Part shown: positions 33,136 through 33,922 of the stretch, piece by piece
Layout of the letters: every line of letters starts with the position of its first letter
How positions within the stretch are numbered: the stretch's first letter is position 1
Assembly: GCA_937992175.1 (NCBI GenBank)
Contig: CALKLF010000006.1
Span: 1 to 33,922, forward strand
Direction: 5' to 3'
Length of the DNA: 33,922 nt
Source: an uncultured Fimbriimonadales bacterium
Lineage (GTDB): Bacteria; Armatimonadota; Fimbriimonadia; Fimbriimonadales; GBS-DC
Translations under genes and position numbers: made by a program
The notes under the pieces: model-generated
Seen by the model: the letters and a program-made list of their open reading frames with translations, nothing else
Told to the model about the DNA's origin: nothing
The model's database searches: none

Positions 33136-33452
33136 ATAGGTACAGCCCCATGCGGACCTTCACTGAGCAGGGGATAGTCTTCCGAGCCAGGCGTGCTGTC
33201 GTAACGATAGGTTGTCGGGGCGTTGCCAGTGTTAGGATCGCCCGAAACCGTCCAGCCGAACATAGTCGCCGTGTCTGTAAGGCTGCTGTAAAACGAGGTC
33301 GAGACCTGGGGCGTGCCGTTCGCGTCGATGATGTCGCCGCCGGGATTAACAATCAGGTTCGTGTTGAGGCTTTGCGCGGATGCCAGTATCGCCGCGCTCA
33401 GGACTAGCGTCGCTGTTCCGATGAGTCGTATTGCGCCCATACATTTGAGCAT
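33132..33452 (-). CDS. Secreted protein fragment with signal peptide
   Basis: From the ATG at 33452, with GGAGG 7-8 nt upstream, this gives 106 residues: signal peptide MLKCMGAIRLIGTATLVLSA...ILASAQ, then NLIVNPGGDIIDANG, GWTVSGDPNT and YRYDSTPGSEDYPL. NLIVN(P/G)G-type openings are common in long secreted proteins that end in a PEP-CTERM or dockerin-like anchor, and such proteins are several times longer. It stops at the join with the prepilin fragment. Expression signals are intact, but the body is missing. Confidence 0.6.
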   Translation of the reverse strand: MLKCMGAIRLIGTATLVLSAAILASAQSLNTNLIVNPGGDIIDANGTPQVSTSFYSSLTDTATMFGWTVSGDPNTGNAPTTYRYDSTPGSEDYPLLSEGPHGAVPM

Positions 33453-33490
33453 GTAGCTGCCTCCATTAAAAAGTTTTGTTACAGGTCTTC

Positions 33491-33519
33491 TAAGAGAGGG
33501 GGCAGGGGGTAAGGGTGAG
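33491..33519. repeat. Family A right-end fragment
   Basis: GAGAGGGGGCAGGGGGTAAG followed by GGTGAG matches the right end of the family A copies in the DUF5682 gene. Only this end is present. Confidence 0.6.
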
Positions 33520-33612
33520 ACTACGGAACATTTCCCGACATCTGAAACCCCCATGGTATCATCCAAACCCCATAAGTTCCTCAAGGTTAAATCGTCCCCA
33601 AAGAGCGACTTT

Positions 33613-33691
33613 GAGATTCCTCGCTCCACTCGGAATGACAGTAAGTTTCAGACAACCACACTCTGTCATTCCGAGCGAAGCGAGGAATCTC
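33613..33691. repeat. Family B inverted repeat
   Basis: Arms GAGATTCCTCGCTCCACTCG and CATTCCGAGCGAAGCGAGG around a 33-nt centre. The 327-nt gap here (33453-33779) otherwise holds only the family A fragment and a CCTCAAGG motif; no gene seen. Confidence 0.9.
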
Positions 33692-33779
33692 TAAACGCAA
33701 CCCCTGCATGCCAAGGGCACAGAGAGAAGCCTCCGTGCCCCCAGCGTCATTTGCTCCTCGGTTTCAGAGTGTTCCAACC

Positions 33780-33922
33780 TCAGCACCCTGCACCGAAGTT
33801 GAACAACACAATCAGCAGATCGGCGTCGTCCACCACCGCGTCGCAGTTCACATCGGCGAGGTTGAAGCCTGTGGAGCCGAAGTTGAACAACACCAGCAGC
33901 AGGTCGGCGTCGTCCACGCAGC
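33780..33922 (-). CDS. C-terminus of a protein with dockerin-like repeats (cut by window edge)
   Basis: The last 46 residues of a minus-strand gene that continues beyond the window: two units of VDDADLLxVLFNFG, the first ending GSTGFNLADVNCD, the second ending in FNFGAGC and a TGA at 33780-33782. DVNCDAVVDDADLL is the calcium-binding dockerin I pattern (D-x-N-x-D...D). Such tails are common at the ends of large exported proteins in Fimbriimonadia-like genomes and may be a surface anchor or sorting signal. The body of the protein is not seen. Confidence 0.8.
   Translation of the reverse strand, partial: CVDDADLLLVLFNFGSTGFNLADVNCDAVVDDADLLIVLFNFGAGC

Overview
The window reads as chromosomal DNA of a high-GC, Gram-negative-type bacterium. 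The best guess is Armatimonadota, possibly Fimbriimonadia. This is inferred from a DUF1559-like prepilin, a C-terminal dockerin-like tail with DDADLLIVLFNFG repeats at the right edge, orphan CcmAB, and intergenic regions packed with short palindromes. No rRNA, tRNA, CRISPR array, prophage or intact insertion sequence was recognised.

Layout. 1-2200: palindromes and a secreted protein with an STN-like N-terminus (minus). 2256-3516: ccmA-ccmB. 3553-4117: broken wHTH/PD-(D/E)XK nuclease gene. 4178-5658: TPP riboswitch and thiC. 5684-8145 (minus): SLH-like protein, 7Fe ferredoxin, multi-pass glycosyltransferase-like protein. 8351-9754: MerR-type regulator abutting an MTA phosphorylase gene. 9782-10245: broken DUF4058 gene. 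10260-12353: DinG/XPD-type helicase. 12425-13491: a gene joining an IS200-type transposase-like domain to a sigma-70 region 4-like domain, overlapping a HIT hydrolase gene by ATGA. 13600-14659 (minus): prepilin and small lipoprotein. 14974-16800 (minus): uvrC, divergent from an HDOD gene. 17939-18338: a 46-aa membrane protein and a frameshifted coiled-coil gene. 18389-22302: MoxR ATPase and DUF5682 protein. 22303-22840: repeat island with a nested MITE-like inverted repeat. 22838-25374: divergent sulfurtransferase versus purM-PAP2 phosphatase. 25281-28955 (minus): smc. 29071-30165: Rieske oxygenase. 30179-30331: DUF4058 remnant. 30489-31652: YbdK/GCS2 ligase. 31688-32654: Tat-exported metallophosphoesterase split by a C7 tract. 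32655-33922: palindromes, prepilin and secreted-protein fragments, and the dockerin tail.

Three themes stand out. First, at least three palindromic repeat families are scattered through the window, and two of them lie in frame inside real genes (smc hinge, DUF5682 protein, membrane glycosyltransferase), much like Rickettsia palindromic elements. Second, about ten genes carry a -10 box (consensus roughly GGG-TANANT) only 7-10 nt before the start codon with no Shine-Dalgarno, which implies leaderless mRNAs; other genes have clear GGAGG sites. Third, the transposase/sigma4 fusion appears to have lost both its first HUH histidine and its catalytic tyrosine, so it looks domesticated as a DNA-binding or transcription protein. 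It is the best candidate for something undescribed.

Several genes are frameshifted (3565, 9782, 14741, 18112, 31688). These may be real decay or assembly errors.
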